Made by a program: the position numbers and the translations under genes. A stretch of DNA of 64,000 nt from CAYQQR01 sp964420035 (GTDB lineage Bacteria > Bacteroidota > Bacteroidia > Bacteroidales > SM23-62): NCBI GenBank assembly GCA_964420035.1, contig CAYQQR010000008.1, positions 1-64,000 of the forward strand, written 5' to 3'. Of the stretch, positions 16,783 to 25,875 are shown in pieces. Numbering within the stretch: the first letter of the stretch is position 1; every line of letters starts with the position of its first letter. The notes under the pieces are model-generated. The model made no database searches. It was given only the letters and a program-made list of their open reading frames with translations, and was not told where the DNA came from.

Positions 16783-18423
16783 TCACTGGTGCCTGATCAT
16801 AAAACGGATTACAGATGGCTCCCGGTTCAGGCGGGCACGAAAGAAATAAGTTCCTGACGGAAGATGAGATACCCTTATATTTATTTCCCGGTTCTCATTA
16901 AAAGTACCATTCATGACTTCTCTGCCTGTCAGATCCAGGATGGACCAGGCGTCGTCCGGGGACATAATACCGGATGTCTTTACGCGTAACTGACTGATTG
17001 CAGGATTGGGGGATAACTGTATCAGCGGATAATGATGGGCGGGTTCTTCAATACTACTGCTATAAACCTGTACGCTAACCTCAAAGGTGTCGGTTTTAAG
17101 ATAGCATTCATTAACATGATCCTGGGCCAGAATTAACTTTCCCTCAACGGGAAAAGTGGGCCATTCAACGGTAATGCTGTTGTCTGTGGTTACCCCTACG
17201 GGAAATCCGTTAACTACCAGCCATTCATAGTTAATGTTATCGTATTTTTGTACATAATAGCTTCTTCGTTCTTTCACAGTAGCGGTATGACTCCCGTTGA
17301 TGTCTCCCAGACTGACAACCGGGGGTGGTTCCAGGCTAAATTGCCTGCTTCCCTGGCAACCGAATGCATCCGTAACAATCAGACTATAGTTCCCTTCCTG
17401 GAGTCCGGTGATGACCGAATCATTGGGTGGGTCCGGTCCTCCATCATAGCTCCAGGAGAACTCAAAATCAGTTTCGTCATGCCCCCCTACCGGGATGGCC
17501 GCGATGGAACCATCGGCCTCGCCATCACAGCTTATCTCAAATCCTGAATAATCGGATATCTCAGCGTAAACAGTCAGGGGTTCAGGATCACTGAGCACGA
17601 AAGTTTTTGAGGCCTCACATCCTTTGCTGTCGATAACAGAATAAGTATACTGTCCTGCCGGTACATTGATCAGATCCTTTTCCGGACCGGTAAAATTGGC
17701 ATCATTGGGTGAATAAGGCGTTCCGGTCCAACCCTTGTTGTAATTGCCCTGGGCCCCGCTAACGGAAACATCTATGGACCCGTTATAATCTCCGTAACAC
17801 ATCAGGTTGTATTTACCGTAAAGGGAAAGGTTCCCCGTAATACTGATCTTAGCGGGATTCACGAGGGTGAAAATAGTATCCTGGTCGGGATTGGGGTAAC
17901 AGCCGTTGGCATCCCTGAAGTGCAGCCAATAGGTTCCCGGACTCAATCCTGAAATGGAGGGGGTAAATTCATTAAAGGTAGGGTTGTCGGGCATGGTCCA
18001 GTTATAACTGTAGGGTGTGGTCCCTCCAATCACATTCAGACTGATGCTTCCTTCATTCCCGTCATGGCACTCATTATCCGTTACCGTGGGATTCAAATAA
18101 ATGGGGTCCGGGTATTCCAGGTTGAAAGTATCCGAACCACTGCATGTTCCGGCATCGGTGACCACCAGGATGTATTGGCCCTGGCCCAGACCGTACAGAT
18201 CTTCGGTTGTGGGTCCGTGCTTCCAGGCATAGGAATAGGGTTCGGTTCCGCCGTATACCGTAATATCAATACTTCCGTCGGCTTTGGCGAAACAGGAAGG
18301 CTGTTTCACTTCCGATTCTATCAGGAGTGTGCACTCAAGCCCGTCCGGACTCGCTGAAAAGAGCGGTACGGCTAAGAACAAAAGCAATCCGGTCAAGAAA
18401 TATTTTATCAATGATTTCTTCAT
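16783..18423 (-). CDS. Secreted SprB-repeat protein with T9SS sorting domain
   Basis: 546 residues. A signal peptide (MKKSLIKYFLTGLLLFLAVPLFS) is followed by four or five repeats of about 75-90 residues with the pattern 'C...DGSI.I.V.GGT.PYSY.W', 'GL..G.Y...V.D..GC'. This is the SprB repeat type known from the gliding adhesin SprB of Flavobacterium. The C-terminal about 80 residues ('IQLSPNPAISQLRVKTSG' onward) are a type-A T9SS sorting domain. It is probably a surface or secreted adhesin-like protein, much shorter than SprB itself. No gliding genes are adjacent. Monocistronic as far as can be seen. Confidence 0.88.
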   Translation of the reverse strand: MKKSLIKYFLTGLLLFLAVPLFSASPDGLECTLLIESEVKQPSCFAKADGSIDITVYGGTEPYSYAWKHGPTTEDLYGLGQGQYILVVTDAGTCSGSDTFNLEYPDPIYLNPTVTDNECHDGNEGSISLNVIGGTTPYSYNWTMPDNPTFNEFTPSISGLSPGTYWLHFRDANGCYPNPDQDTIFTLVNPAKISITGNLSLYGKYNLMCYGDYNGSIDVSVSGAQGNYNKGWTGTPYSPNDANFTGPEKDLINVPAGQYTYSVIDSKGCEASKTFVLSDPEPLTVYAEISDYSGFEISCDGEADGSIAAIPVGGHDETDFEFSWSYDGGPDPPNDSVITGLQEGNYSLIVTDAFGCQGSRQFSLEPPPVVSLGDINGSHTATVKERRSYYVQKYDNINYEWLVVNGFPVGVTTDNSITVEWPTFPVEGKLILAQDHVNECYLKTDTFEVSVQVYSSSIEEPAHHYPLIQLSPNPAISQLRVKTSGIMSPDDAWSILDLTGREVMNGTFNENREINIRVSHLPSGTYFFRARLNREPSVIRFMIRHQ

Positions 18424-18500
18424 GTGGCCGGTTAAAATGTAAAAATAGTTATTTGCCCGCTTTTAAACATTATAACGAGGAAATTCCGGGAAAGGTTGCA

Positions 18501-18652
18501 TGAGCTCGCTTCGCGAGCGGGTTCCTTGGCTCCCTGCCTGTCCGGTCACCGGGCGCCTACGCCTGCGCCGTCGCGTAGCTATGGCGGAGCGCGGTAAAGC
18601 TTCTGCGACAGCGTGCGGCCATAGCCTTTGGCGACGGCACGCGGGCAGGCTT
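18501..18652. repeat. GC-rich compound palindromic repeat
   Basis: A block much richer in G+C than its surroundings, in the space between two genes. It contains a small palindrome GAGCTCGCTTCGCGAGC at 18502-18518, and a larger inverted repeat in which GCCGTCGC...CTATGGC (18567-18585) faces GCCATAG...GCGACGGC (18618-18638). The outermost parts carry CCTGCC (18533) and GGCAGG (18644). The core 'CGTAGCTATGGCGGAG' resembles the palindrome at 23279-23304. No gene is seen in 18424-18712. Confidence 0.7.
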
Positions 18653-18712
18653 GGTTCCTGAGTTCAATCCGGCAATATTATAAGTGAATGTAGCATCGGC
18701 TGTAATCAGGTG

Positions 18713-19705
18713 TTATTGACTGAATGCCGCGTCGAACGCGGTACGGGACGGGGGGAAGTCTATGCTTCTAACGAATTCGCGGGCTTCGGTAGCCCCGTGG
18801 ATCCGGTCCATACCGGGATCTTCCCATTCCACGCTCAGGGGCCCCTCGTAACCGATGCGGTTCAGGGCCCGGATGATCTCCTCGAAGGCTATGTTTCCGC
18901 GTCCCGGACTGCAAAAATCCCAGTACCTGCGCCGGTCGCCGAAATCACAATATCCCCCGAAAACCCCCGCTTCCTTGGGATAAGGCGACCAGCGGGCTTC
19001 CTTGATGTGTACATGGTATATCCGTTCGGCAAACCTGTAGATAAATTCAAGGTAATCCACCCCCTGGTAGCCGAAATGCGAAGGATCGTAGTTGAAACCA
19101 AAGGCCGGGTGATGCTCCAGGGCCTCCAGGGTTCTTTCGGCGGTAACCATATCGAACGCAATCTCGGTGGGATGTACCTCCAGTGCATACTTTACCCCTG
19201 CTTCCTCGAATACATCCAGGATGGGGATCCATTGTTCCGCGAATTTTTTATAGCCATCGTCTATCATGCTTCGCGGGGTGGGGGGAAAACTGTACAGCAG
19301 GTGCCATATAGGACTGCCGGTGAAGCCGTTGACCACTTTGAGGCCAAAATCTGAAGCGACCCGGGCCGTTTGCTTCAGTTCCTCAGCTGCTCTTTGATTC
19401 ACGCCATCCGGATCACCGTCACCCCAGACATGTTCCGGCAATACCGCTTTATGCCGCGCGTCGATACGGTCGCTCACCGCCTGGCCCACCAGGTGCGTGG
19501 ATATGGCAAAGCACTGCAGATTGTGTTTCTCAAGCAGTTCGTGCTTTTTCTTTAAATACGCGGTATCTGCCCTGGACACTTCGAAGTGATCACCCCAGCA
19601 GGCCAGCTCAATGCCGTCATAACCCATTTCCGCGGTCAGCTTGCACATCTCTTCCAGGCTCAAATCGGCCCATTGGCCGGAGAATAAGGTAACAGGTCTG
19701 TACAT
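18713..19705 (-). CDS. Sugar phosphate isomerase/epimerase-type TIM-barrel protein
   Basis: 330-residue AP-endonuclease-2/xylose-isomerase-like barrel. Visible motifs are 'MGYDGIELACWGDHFEV' (about residues 31-47), metal-ligand-type 'ALEVHPTEIAFD', 'FNYDPSHFGYQGVDYLEFI', 'HVHIKEARW' and 'SVEWEDPGMDR', consistent with a divalent-metal isomerase acting on a keto sugar or sugar acid. No signal peptide, so cytosolic. It lies downstream of a Gfo/Idh dehydrogenase and a ThuA protein on the same strand, a common company for inositol or modified-sugar catabolism. The exact substrate cannot be read from sequence. Confidence 0.85.
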   Translation of the reverse strand: MYRPVTLFSGQWADLSLEEMCKLTAEMGYDGIELACWGDHFEVSRADTAYLKKKHELLEKHNLQCFAISTHLVGQAVSDRIDARHKAVLPEHVWGDGDPDGVNQRAAEELKQTARVASDFGLKVVNGFTGSPIWHLLYSFPPTPRSMIDDGYKKFAEQWIPILDVFEEAGVKYALEVHPTEIAFDMVTAERTLEALEHHPAFGFNYDPSHFGYQGVDYLEFIYRFAERIYHVHIKEARWSPYPKEAGVFGGYCDFGDRRRYWDFCSPGRGNIAFEEIIRALNRIGYEGPLSVEWEDPGMDRIHGATEAREFVRSIDFPPSRTAFDAAFSQ

Positions 19706-19793
19706 GTTTAAGGATTTAAGGTTATTTTTTTACATTCTGAATCCTCTTCAGCTCTTTGGCTCTTCTGTGGCTCTTCTGTATTTATAGATGTCA

Positions 19794-19812
19794 TCCCGCA
19801 CTTGATGCGGGA
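19794..19812. repeat. Short palindrome TCCCGCA/TGCGGGA
   Basis: A 7-base stem with the loop CTTGA between the Gfo/Idh and isomerase genes. The sequence is of a type I know as a dispersed intergenic palindrome in several bacterial genomes. Just right of the isomerase start, 19745-19785 also holds degenerate repeats of CTCTTC-type words. Confidence 0.6.
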
Positions 19813-19833
19813 CCTCCCCTGAAATACGACTTA

Positions 19834-20988
19834 CTATATCGTAACCCATACATTTTTCGCAGACGAGTCCAGCACGGCATCCAGGAACAACATGCCCCGG
19901 AGGCCGTCATGGACCGTGGCGAAATCCCTGTCTTTTTCCGGAAGGGTCTTCCATTGATCTCCGGCCCTGATGCAGTTTGCGACATTCTTATACAGGTTGG
20001 CGAATGCCTCGATCAGGCCCTCGGGATGACCGAATGGCAGGCGGGTATTGTGCATCGCGGTCTCAGAAAGATACTCGTCATGACCGGCCCTGTAGACTTC
20101 CGCGGGTTTTTCCAGCCATTTCAGTAGCAGCCGGTTAGGATCGTGCTGGTGCCATTCCAGGCTTCCCTTTTCGCCGTAGATGCGAAAATTTACATCGTTC
20201 TCCTCTCCGGCAGCGATCTGGGTGGCGAACATCAGTCCGTTGGCCCCGTTCTCAAAATGCAGCAGGACGTTGCCGTCATCATCCAGTTTACGGCCCTCCA
20301 CCACCCGGTGCAGGTGGGCATAGAGTTCCGTAACGCGCAGACCGGTCACCGTTTCCGCCAGGTTAAAGGCATGGGTACCGATATCGGCCATGGCACCGCA
20401 TTTCCCTGATTGTTTGGGATCGGAGCGCCATCCGGCCTGCTTGTTATCTGTTTTCTCCAGCGGGGTGGACAGCCAGCCCTGGGGATATTCGACAACCACC
20501 TTTCTTATCTTACCGATCTTTCCTTCACGGATCATCAGTCTGGCTTCCTTAACCAGCGGATATTCAATATAGGGATGGGTCAGGGCAAAGACCTTAGCTG
20601 TTTTTTCCGTCAGATCGGCCAGTTCCCTGGCATGTTCCGTTTCCGTGGTCAGGGGCTTATCGCAGACCACATGGAATCCTGCCTCCAGGGCCAGTTTCGC
20701 GGGTTCGTAATGCAGGTGGTTGGGGGTAACGATGCAGACGAGATCCATGCGATCGCCTTCGGGCAGGGCCGCTTCACGCCGGATCATTTCCTTGTAATCC
20801 CTGTAGATTCGGTTGTTTGGCAGAAAATAAGATTCACCGGTGATCTTTGATTTTCCGGGATCGGAACTGAATGTCCCGCATACCAGCTCGATCTGGCCAT
20901 CCAGTACGGCCGCGTTGTAATGTACAATGCCGATGAAGGAACCGGGACCGCCCCCGATCATGCCCATTCTTAATTTTCGATAAGTCAT
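19834..20988 (-). CDS. Gfo/Idh/MocA-family NAD(P)-dependent oxidoreductase
   Basis: 384 residues. The N-terminal Rossmann domain begins at 'RMGMIGGGPGSFIG' (about residues 7-20, the dinucleotide-binding glycine loop). 'VCDKPLTTE' at about 119-127 matches the family's E/DKP motif with the catalytic-site Lys. The C-terminal half is the mixed-sheet substrate domain, with 'GAMADIGTHAFNLAE' (family G.DIG.H motif). Likely oxidises or reduces a sugar, inositol or sugar-derived ring. Probably co-transcribed with the isomerase 128 bases downstream; separated from ThuA by 139 bases carrying a heptad array. Confidence 0.92.
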   Translation of the reverse strand: MTYRKLRMGMIGGGPGSFIGIVHYNAAVLDGQIELVCGTFSSDPGKSKITGESYFLPNNRIYRDYKEMIRREAALPEGDRMDLVCIVTPNHLHYEPAKLALEAGFHVVCDKPLTTETEHARELADLTEKTAKVFALTHPYIEYPLVKEARLMIREGKIGKIRKVVVEYPQGWLSTPLEKTDNKQAGWRSDPKQSGKCGAMADIGTHAFNLAETVTGLRVTELYAHLHRVVEGRKLDDDGNVLLHFENGANGLMFATQIAAGEENDVNFRIYGEKGSLEWHQHDPNRLLLKWLEKPAEVYRAGHDEYLSETAMHNTRLPFGHPEGLIEAFANLYKNVANCIRAGDQWKTLPEKDRDFATVHDGLRGMLFLDAVLDSSAKNVWVTI

Positions 20989-21039
20989 GCTTGGTTGTCT
21001 GAATTATTATTCGCAAAACTAATTTTGTATGTACAAATT

Positions 21040-21130
21040 GCTTCTGGTGGCTTGTAGCTGTTTGCTGGTCGTTTGTAGCTGATTTCCAAAAACCTGAAAC
21101 CAGAAACCAGAGGCCAGTGACCAGCGACTA
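21040..21130. repeat. Heptad array after the ThuA gene
   Basis: In minus-strand sense the ThuA stop codon TAG (21128-21130) is followed at once by units TCGCTGG, TCACTGG, CCTCTGG, TTTCTGG, then a spacer and a second set of inverted sense (CAGCTAC/CAGCAAA-like words). The consensus is NNNCTGG with a 7-base period. The word CTGG also appears in the last codons of the gene (GTGGCTGGC), so the pattern reaches into the coding end. Confidence 0.7.
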
Positions 21131-21823
21131 GTAGCCAGCCACCCACTCCGCTCCCCGCCGCAACATCTCCTGCACCTCTGAGGCTTCGAAAGAGGCTCCG
21201 TCATGCCCCAGCAGGGTGAGGAAAACCCTGCCCTTTCCATAGCGGTAGGCCCAGGCCAGGGGCTCCTCCCTTCCGGTATTTTTGGAGTGAGCCGTGATCA
21301 GGGGATCCCCCACCGGCTCGTCCCCGATCTGATTGTAATAAAGCTCATCCCTGGTCGTAAAATCATTCAATCCTCTTGTTATATAATGTCGTGTATCGGC
21401 AATATGCACGGTGAACTTTCCGTGGGGATCGTGGCTGCTGGTGCTGTCGTGGTCCCAGACCCTCCTGCATATCTTCCTGTACCCGGGCCAGTCCGACTCA
21501 CCGGCGCCCGGCAGTGAATGGTGCCATGCCCCGTTGGCAAAATGGATGATTATCAGTCCGCCTCCTTCTTTCAGATAATTTACCAGTGCTTTTTTTGAAG
21601 CATCGCTGAGTCCCCCGGGTTTCTCCCAGTTGCAATAATTCAGTACCAGGAAATCGAATTGCTTCAGGTCCAGTTGAGAAAGATCTTCTATATTTTCGGA
21701 AACTTCAATCTTAAACCGGCTGTTTTGGGCAAAGGCCTTTTGCATCATTGCTGTGGTTTCCTGCCAGGGATGCCCCGGGTGGTGCCAGCCGGTGAGTATC
21801 AGACCTAAAAGGAGTACGTTCAT
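21128..21823 (-). CDS. ThuA-like domain protein
   Basis: 231 residues, the whole length a glutamine-amidotransferase-like ThuA fold: 'LILTGWHHPGHPWQET' at the start, 'FDFLVLNYCNW', 'LVNYLKEGGGLIIIHFANGAWH', 'RHYITRGLNDFTTRDELYY', and 'RYGKGRVFLTLLGHDGASF' near the end. The family takes its name from a trehalose-utilisation protein and often accompanies Gfo/Idh dehydrogenases in sugar clusters. No signal peptide with a clear cleavage site is seen, although the N-terminus is hydrophobic. Role here: probably handling of the same carbohydrate as its downstream neighbours. Confidence 0.85.
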   Translation of the reverse strand: MNVLLLGLILTGWHHPGHPWQETTAMMQKAFAQNSRFKIEVSENIEDLSQLDLKQFDFLVLNYCNWEKPGGLSDASKKALVNYLKEGGGLIIIHFANGAWHHSLPGAGESDWPGYRKICRRVWDHDSTSSHDPHGKFTVHIADTRHYITRGLNDFTTRDELYYNQIGDEPVGDPLITAHSKNTGREEPLAWAYRYGKGRVFLTLLGHDGASFEASEVQEMLRRGAEWVAGY

Positions 21824-21873
21824 ATGGGTCGGGTTAGCAAATAAAAATAGGAATTGTCAGGCTATGTACAAAA

Positions 21874-23232
21874 TTACCCGGACCTGAATTTTCTGAAATA
21901 AACCAGGGCTGCCTTTCTAACCTTTGGGGCCAGCCAAATGGCACTGATCATGGTCGGTATGGCCATCAGGGCATAGGCGCTGTCGAATATGGCCACCACC
22001 GCATCCAGGGAACGGACCGCCCCCAGGGGAATGGCTGCCACAAAAAGGATAAGGTAAATCACACGGTACCGGGTTCCGAAAAGGAAGGAAAAGCATTTGG
22101 AGCCATAGTAAGGAAAGGCAAAAAGGGTGGTCAGGGCAAAAATACTCACACAGAGGGTCAGCAAAACCGGTCCCACACCCGGAAGCCCTTTGCCGAAAGC
22201 TTCAGCAGTGAGGGTGATCCCGTCTGCATCGGAATGCTTCCACACACCGGTCATGATGATGGCCAGGGCCGTCATGGTACATACGATGATGGTATCGATC
22301 ATGGGACCCAGCATGGCCACCAGTCCTTCGCGTATGGGTTCATTGGTCTTGGCCGCTCCGTGGGCCATAGGTGCCGTACCGATGCCCGCCTCATTGGAAA
22401 AAGCGGCCCGGCGCACGCCAACCATGATAATCGTACCGACCGAACCTCCCAGGACCGCTTTACCCGAAAAAGCATCCCGGAAGATGGTCCGGAAACCCGG
22501 CAGTATCTCCGGGATGTTGGTAATCAGGATCACAACAACAGAGAGGATATAGATGATCACCATCAGGGGTACCAACCGGCCCGCTACCCGTCCTATTCTT
22601 TTAATTCCGCCCAGGACGACCAGTCCCACCAGGACAGCGATTCCCAAACCGGTGATCAGGTTGGAGCCAAAGCCTGTATGTATATCGACCGGAACAAGGA
22701 TGATGTCACGGATGGCCTGGGTTAATTGATTGGCCTGGAACATGGGTGATACCCCGATCATGCCCAGCAGGGCGAAGAACCAGGCCAGAGGGAGCCACTT
22801 TTCACCCAATCCTTCCCGGATAACGTACATGGGTCCGCCCTGCACCTCCCCGGCATCGTCTTTTCCGCGGTACATGACGGCCAGACTGCAGGTGAAGAAT
22901 TTCGTGGTCATCCCCAGGAAGGCACTCACCCACATCCAGAATATGGCCCCCGGTCCGCCCATGGTAATGGCTATGGCCACCCCGCTGATGTTCCCCATGC
23001 CCACCGTGCCGGCAATAGCCGTGGAGAGGGCCTGGTAGTGGTTGATCTGGCCGGTTTCTTCCGGGTTGTCATATTTACCGGTAAGGATCCCTGCAGCATG
23101 CCTGAAGTATCGAAATGGGACCAACCTGGAATAAAGGAAAAAGAACAGTCCGCCCCCCAGAAGCAATACGGCCAGCGGCGTCCCCCAGGCCAGGTTGGCA
23201 AAGTCGATTATGGTTTGCTCGAGGCGACTCAA
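21874..23232 (-). CDS. Sodium:alanine/glycine symporter family (AGCS) transporter
   Basis: 452 residues with about ten membrane helices. The signature 'AIAGTVGMGNISGVAIAITMGGPGAIFWMW' region at about residues 72-101 and 'AAFSNEAGIGTAPMAHGAAKTNEP' further on are AGCS motifs. It imports small amino acids with Na+. The frame opens with TTG at 23232 (minus strand), and no in-frame ATG or GTG was found that would keep the first helix, so a TTG start is inferred. It is 50 bases upstream of the ThuA gene on the same strand and may lead that operon. Confidence 0.88.
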   Translation of the reverse strand: MSRLEQTIIDFANLAWGTPLAVLLLGGGLFFFLYSRLVPFRYFRHAAGILTGKYDNPEETGQINHYQALSTAIAGTVGMGNISGVAIAITMGGPGAIFWMWVSAFLGMTTKFFTCSLAVMYRGKDDAGEVQGGPMYVIREGLGEKWLPLAWFFALLGMIGVSPMFQANQLTQAIRDIILVPVDIHTGFGSNLITGLGIAVLVGLVVLGGIKRIGRVAGRLVPLMVIIYILSVVVILITNIPEILPGFRTIFRDAFSGKAVLGGSVGTIIMVGVRRAAFSNEAGIGTAPMAHGAAKTNEPIREGLVAMLGPMIDTIIVCTMTALAIIMTGVWKHSDADGITLTAEAFGKGLPGVGPVLLTLCVSIFALTTLFAFPYYGSKCFSFLFGTRYRVIYLILFVAAIPLGAVRSLDAVVAIFDSAYALMAIPTMISAIWLAPKVRKAALVYFRKFRSG

Positions 23233-23278
23233 GGGTTGAGTGAATAAAACCCTTAAGATAGTGGAAAAGGATCAAAAC

Positions 23279-23304
23279 CCCTCCTTCGCCATGGCTACGG
23301 AGGG
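23279..23304. repeat. Palindromic intergenic element
   Basis: CCTCC-TTCG-CCATGG-CTAC-GGAGG, an imperfect palindrome with CCATGG at its centre, between the symporter and the kinase gene. Its core resembles the central part of the repeat at 18501-18652. Confidence 0.6.
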
Positions 23305-23343
23305 TAAAAGGTGCCGAAAGGTAGAAAACGGTGCCAAAGGGTA

Positions 23344-25875
23344 TTATACGGTTTGTGTAATGGTAGCTTTGGGGACTATTTCCGGTTTAAGGGGTAATAC
23401 AATGGTAAAGGTTGATCCCTCACCGGGTTTGGAGGCCAGTTCGATCCTGCCTCCTGCAAGTTCGATCATGCTTTTGGCAATACTCAAGCCAAGGCCGTTA
23501 CCGCGATACAGTACATCCCTGCTCTCGTGCTTAACAAATTTATCAAAGATGGCATTCTGAACCCTTTCGGGTATGCCGATTCCGGTATCTCTTACATAGA
23601 TGTGTATATGGTCGTTTACCACCCCTGTGCCAAGTGCAATAGCGCCGGAATGTGAGAATTTTACTGCATTATCGCAAAGCTGTAATAAGGATTTGCGCAA
23701 AATGTTCTTATCGCTGTAGAGAATTGTGCCGTTTGTATTGTCCATCACCTTTACCGCGAGATCTTTCTGTCCGAATTGGATCTGTTTCTCCATATAGCCC
23801 GCGGATTCTTCGATAAGCGGTTTAATTTCAAATTCTGATTTCCTTAGTTCAAGCTGCTTGTTTTCCAGCTTGGCCATATCGATGGTGTCTTCTATGACCT
23901 TGATCAGGTTCATGGATGCATCACTAATGTGCACGGCATAGGGGGCCAGGTTATGGTTTTCCGGAATCTGGTCCTTAATTAGGGAAGAAAAGCCCATAAT
24001 CGCATTCAAAGGTGTTCGGACCTCATGGGAAAGATTCATCAGGAAAGCCGATTTCAGCCTGTCGGATTCTTCGGCTTTCTCCTTTGCTATTTTGAGGTCC
24101 CTGAATGCTTTTTGTTTTTCGCCATTTATTCGTTCCTCATTCAGGTAGGAAGATAAAATAGGGGCTAAATATTGACAGGTCTCTTCCAGGAGCTTTTTTT
24201 GTTTGTCGTCATATCCGGTATCCCGGTTAGCGACAGCGATCTGACCGATCAGTTGGTCATTGATTGATATGGGTACCGCTAATGCATTTGTTAATTGTAT
24301 AGGGCCTTCGGGCAACTTCAGTTCACTATTCTTGTAAACTGCTTTCTTTTCCAGTAGAGAAGTACCCCACAAGCCGTCCCATTTTTCCCTGGGGAAAACG
24401 GTATCTTCTCCGGTAACCCGGCACTTTTCCAAAATTCCTCCCGTCATGGAAGGACAAACCAGGTCTCCCTGATCATTGATGAAACCGAAATAACCGAACT
24501 GACTGTCAAACTCGTCCAGAACGATGTCAAGGACCTCGTTGTAGACCTTTCTCCTGTCGGAAAGAAGGAACGCGTTGGAGATACGATTATATATCTTCAG
24601 TCTGTTCCTGGACTCCAGTATCTCTTCTTCTGCCTGCTTTCTTTTCCGGATATCCCTCGTACTGCCCTGGAAACCAATAGGAATACCCTTTTTGTTCTTC
24701 AGTAACCTGCCTGTAATCTCAACGGGTATCTCAGGTCGGTCTTTATGGTAAAACCTGACATCAAGGGTCAAGTCCTTAAAAGTCTTATAGTTCTTCAGTG
24801 CAGTTAATGCCTGGCGGGCCATGTAAATGAATTCGCGCCTGCTGGTATGTTGCCACAAACTGGTGCCGATCCATTCCTCCTGGGTATAACCGGTAAGGTC
24901 CTTGACAGACGGACTGATGTAGGTGAATTTCAGTCGCCTGTCCATTTGCCAGATGACGTCGATGGAATTTTCGGCCATCAGGCGGAACTGCTCCTCGCTC
25001 TGTCGCAGGGAATGTTCAATATTCCTTCTCTCAAGATACTTCCCCAATTGATTGGCAACTGCATTGATCAGCTCTCTTTCTTCCTTCATGAACGGACCTT
25101 CGTCAGACAGGGCCTTTTCCTCCAGGTAGTATACTTCGATCATTCCTCTCCGGATACCGTTTGTTTCTATGGGAGCCGACTGTTTCCATGGGGTTTCCCG
25201 GAATCCTCTTGTAGTAAAGGTTTCTTCACCAAGTTCGACGCGTGCCACGGTATCCGCGGGATACTGCCAGGAAAGGGGCAGCAGGTCGGTTGTTCTTCGC
25301 ATCACCTCTTTCACGGAAAGCCCGGGATCAGAACGCAGGCGGGTAATCTCCAGCAGGCATTTCAATTCCTTCACCCGCTCCCCCAATGCATGGGTTTTTT
25401 CTTCCAGCTCCCTGGTGCGGTTCTCGACCATTAGTTCCAGTTCATCCTGATGCTGTTTGAGTTCTGATTCAGTCTCCTTAAACCTGTTTGTTTTCGTTGA
25501 ATAGCCGATTATTCTGTAGATCCGGCCATCCTCGTTTTTCAAAGGTATCAACCGGGTTAGGTACCAGTTTTCACGATCATTGATTAAAACTGATTCTTCA
25601 TATTCGATCGTATCTCCGAGTCTGATGCAGGACAGATACCTTTCGCGGATTTGATGTATCGAATCTTTGTTCAGGACCGGGTGGAGTTCTTCCGGTTTTT
25701 TACCTTTGATCCACCCGGATCCGATCCCGGTCATTGCCTCATACGCGGGATTGAGACCGCGAAAAATAAATTCCTGATCTTCTGTAACATCGAGAATAAA
25801 AATGGCCTGATCCGTTCCATTAAAAAGGCTCTCCAGTAAAGTTTGGTCTTCAGGTATTATTGTGGTCGTACTCAT
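23344..25875 (-). CDS. PAS/GAF sensor histidine kinase
   Basis: 843 residues, no membrane helix, so cytosolic. Domain order: PAS (about 15-130), coiled coil (about 135-175), GAF-like segment (about 180-290), PAS (about 300-420), GAF (about 435-590), HisKA with 'FLMNLSHEVRTPLNAIMG' (phosphorylated His617), and HATPase with 'LCDNAVKFSH', 'RDTGIGIP' and 'GNGLGLSIAKSMIELAGG'. It ends in the HATPase and carries no receiver of its own. The start codon overlaps the stop of the preceding small receiver-like gene (ATGA, 25872-25875), so the two are translationally coupled and probably work together. Confidence 0.92.
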   Translation of the reverse strand: MSTTTIIPEDQTLLESLFNGTDQAIFILDVTEDQEFIFRGLNPAYEAMTGIGSGWIKGKKPEELHPVLNKDSIHQIRERYLSCIRLGDTIEYEESVLINDRENWYLTRLIPLKNEDGRIYRIIGYSTKTNRFKETESELKQHQDELELMVENRTRELEEKTHALGERVKELKCLLEITRLRSDPGLSVKEVMRRTTDLLPLSWQYPADTVARVELGEETFTTRGFRETPWKQSAPIETNGIRRGMIEVYYLEEKALSDEGPFMKEERELINAVANQLGKYLERRNIEHSLRQSEEQFRLMAENSIDVIWQMDRRLKFTYISPSVKDLTGYTQEEWIGTSLWQHTSRREFIYMARQALTALKNYKTFKDLTLDVRFYHKDRPEIPVEITGRLLKNKKGIPIGFQGSTRDIRKRKQAEEEILESRNRLKIYNRISNAFLLSDRRKVYNEVLDIVLDEFDSQFGYFGFINDQGDLVCPSMTGGILEKCRVTGEDTVFPREKWDGLWGTSLLEKKAVYKNSELKLPEGPIQLTNALAVPISINDQLIGQIAVANRDTGYDDKQKKLLEETCQYLAPILSSYLNEERINGEKQKAFRDLKIAKEKAEESDRLKSAFLMNLSHEVRTPLNAIMGFSSLIKDQIPENHNLAPYAVHISDASMNLIKVIEDTIDMAKLENKQLELRKSEFEIKPLIEESAGYMEKQIQFGQKDLAVKVMDNTNGTILYSDKNILRKSLLQLCDNAVKFSHSGAIALGTGVVNDHIHIYVRDTGIGIPERVQNAIFDKFVKHESRDVLYRGNGLGLSIAKSMIELAGGRIELASKPGEGSTFTIVLPLKPEIVPKATITQTV

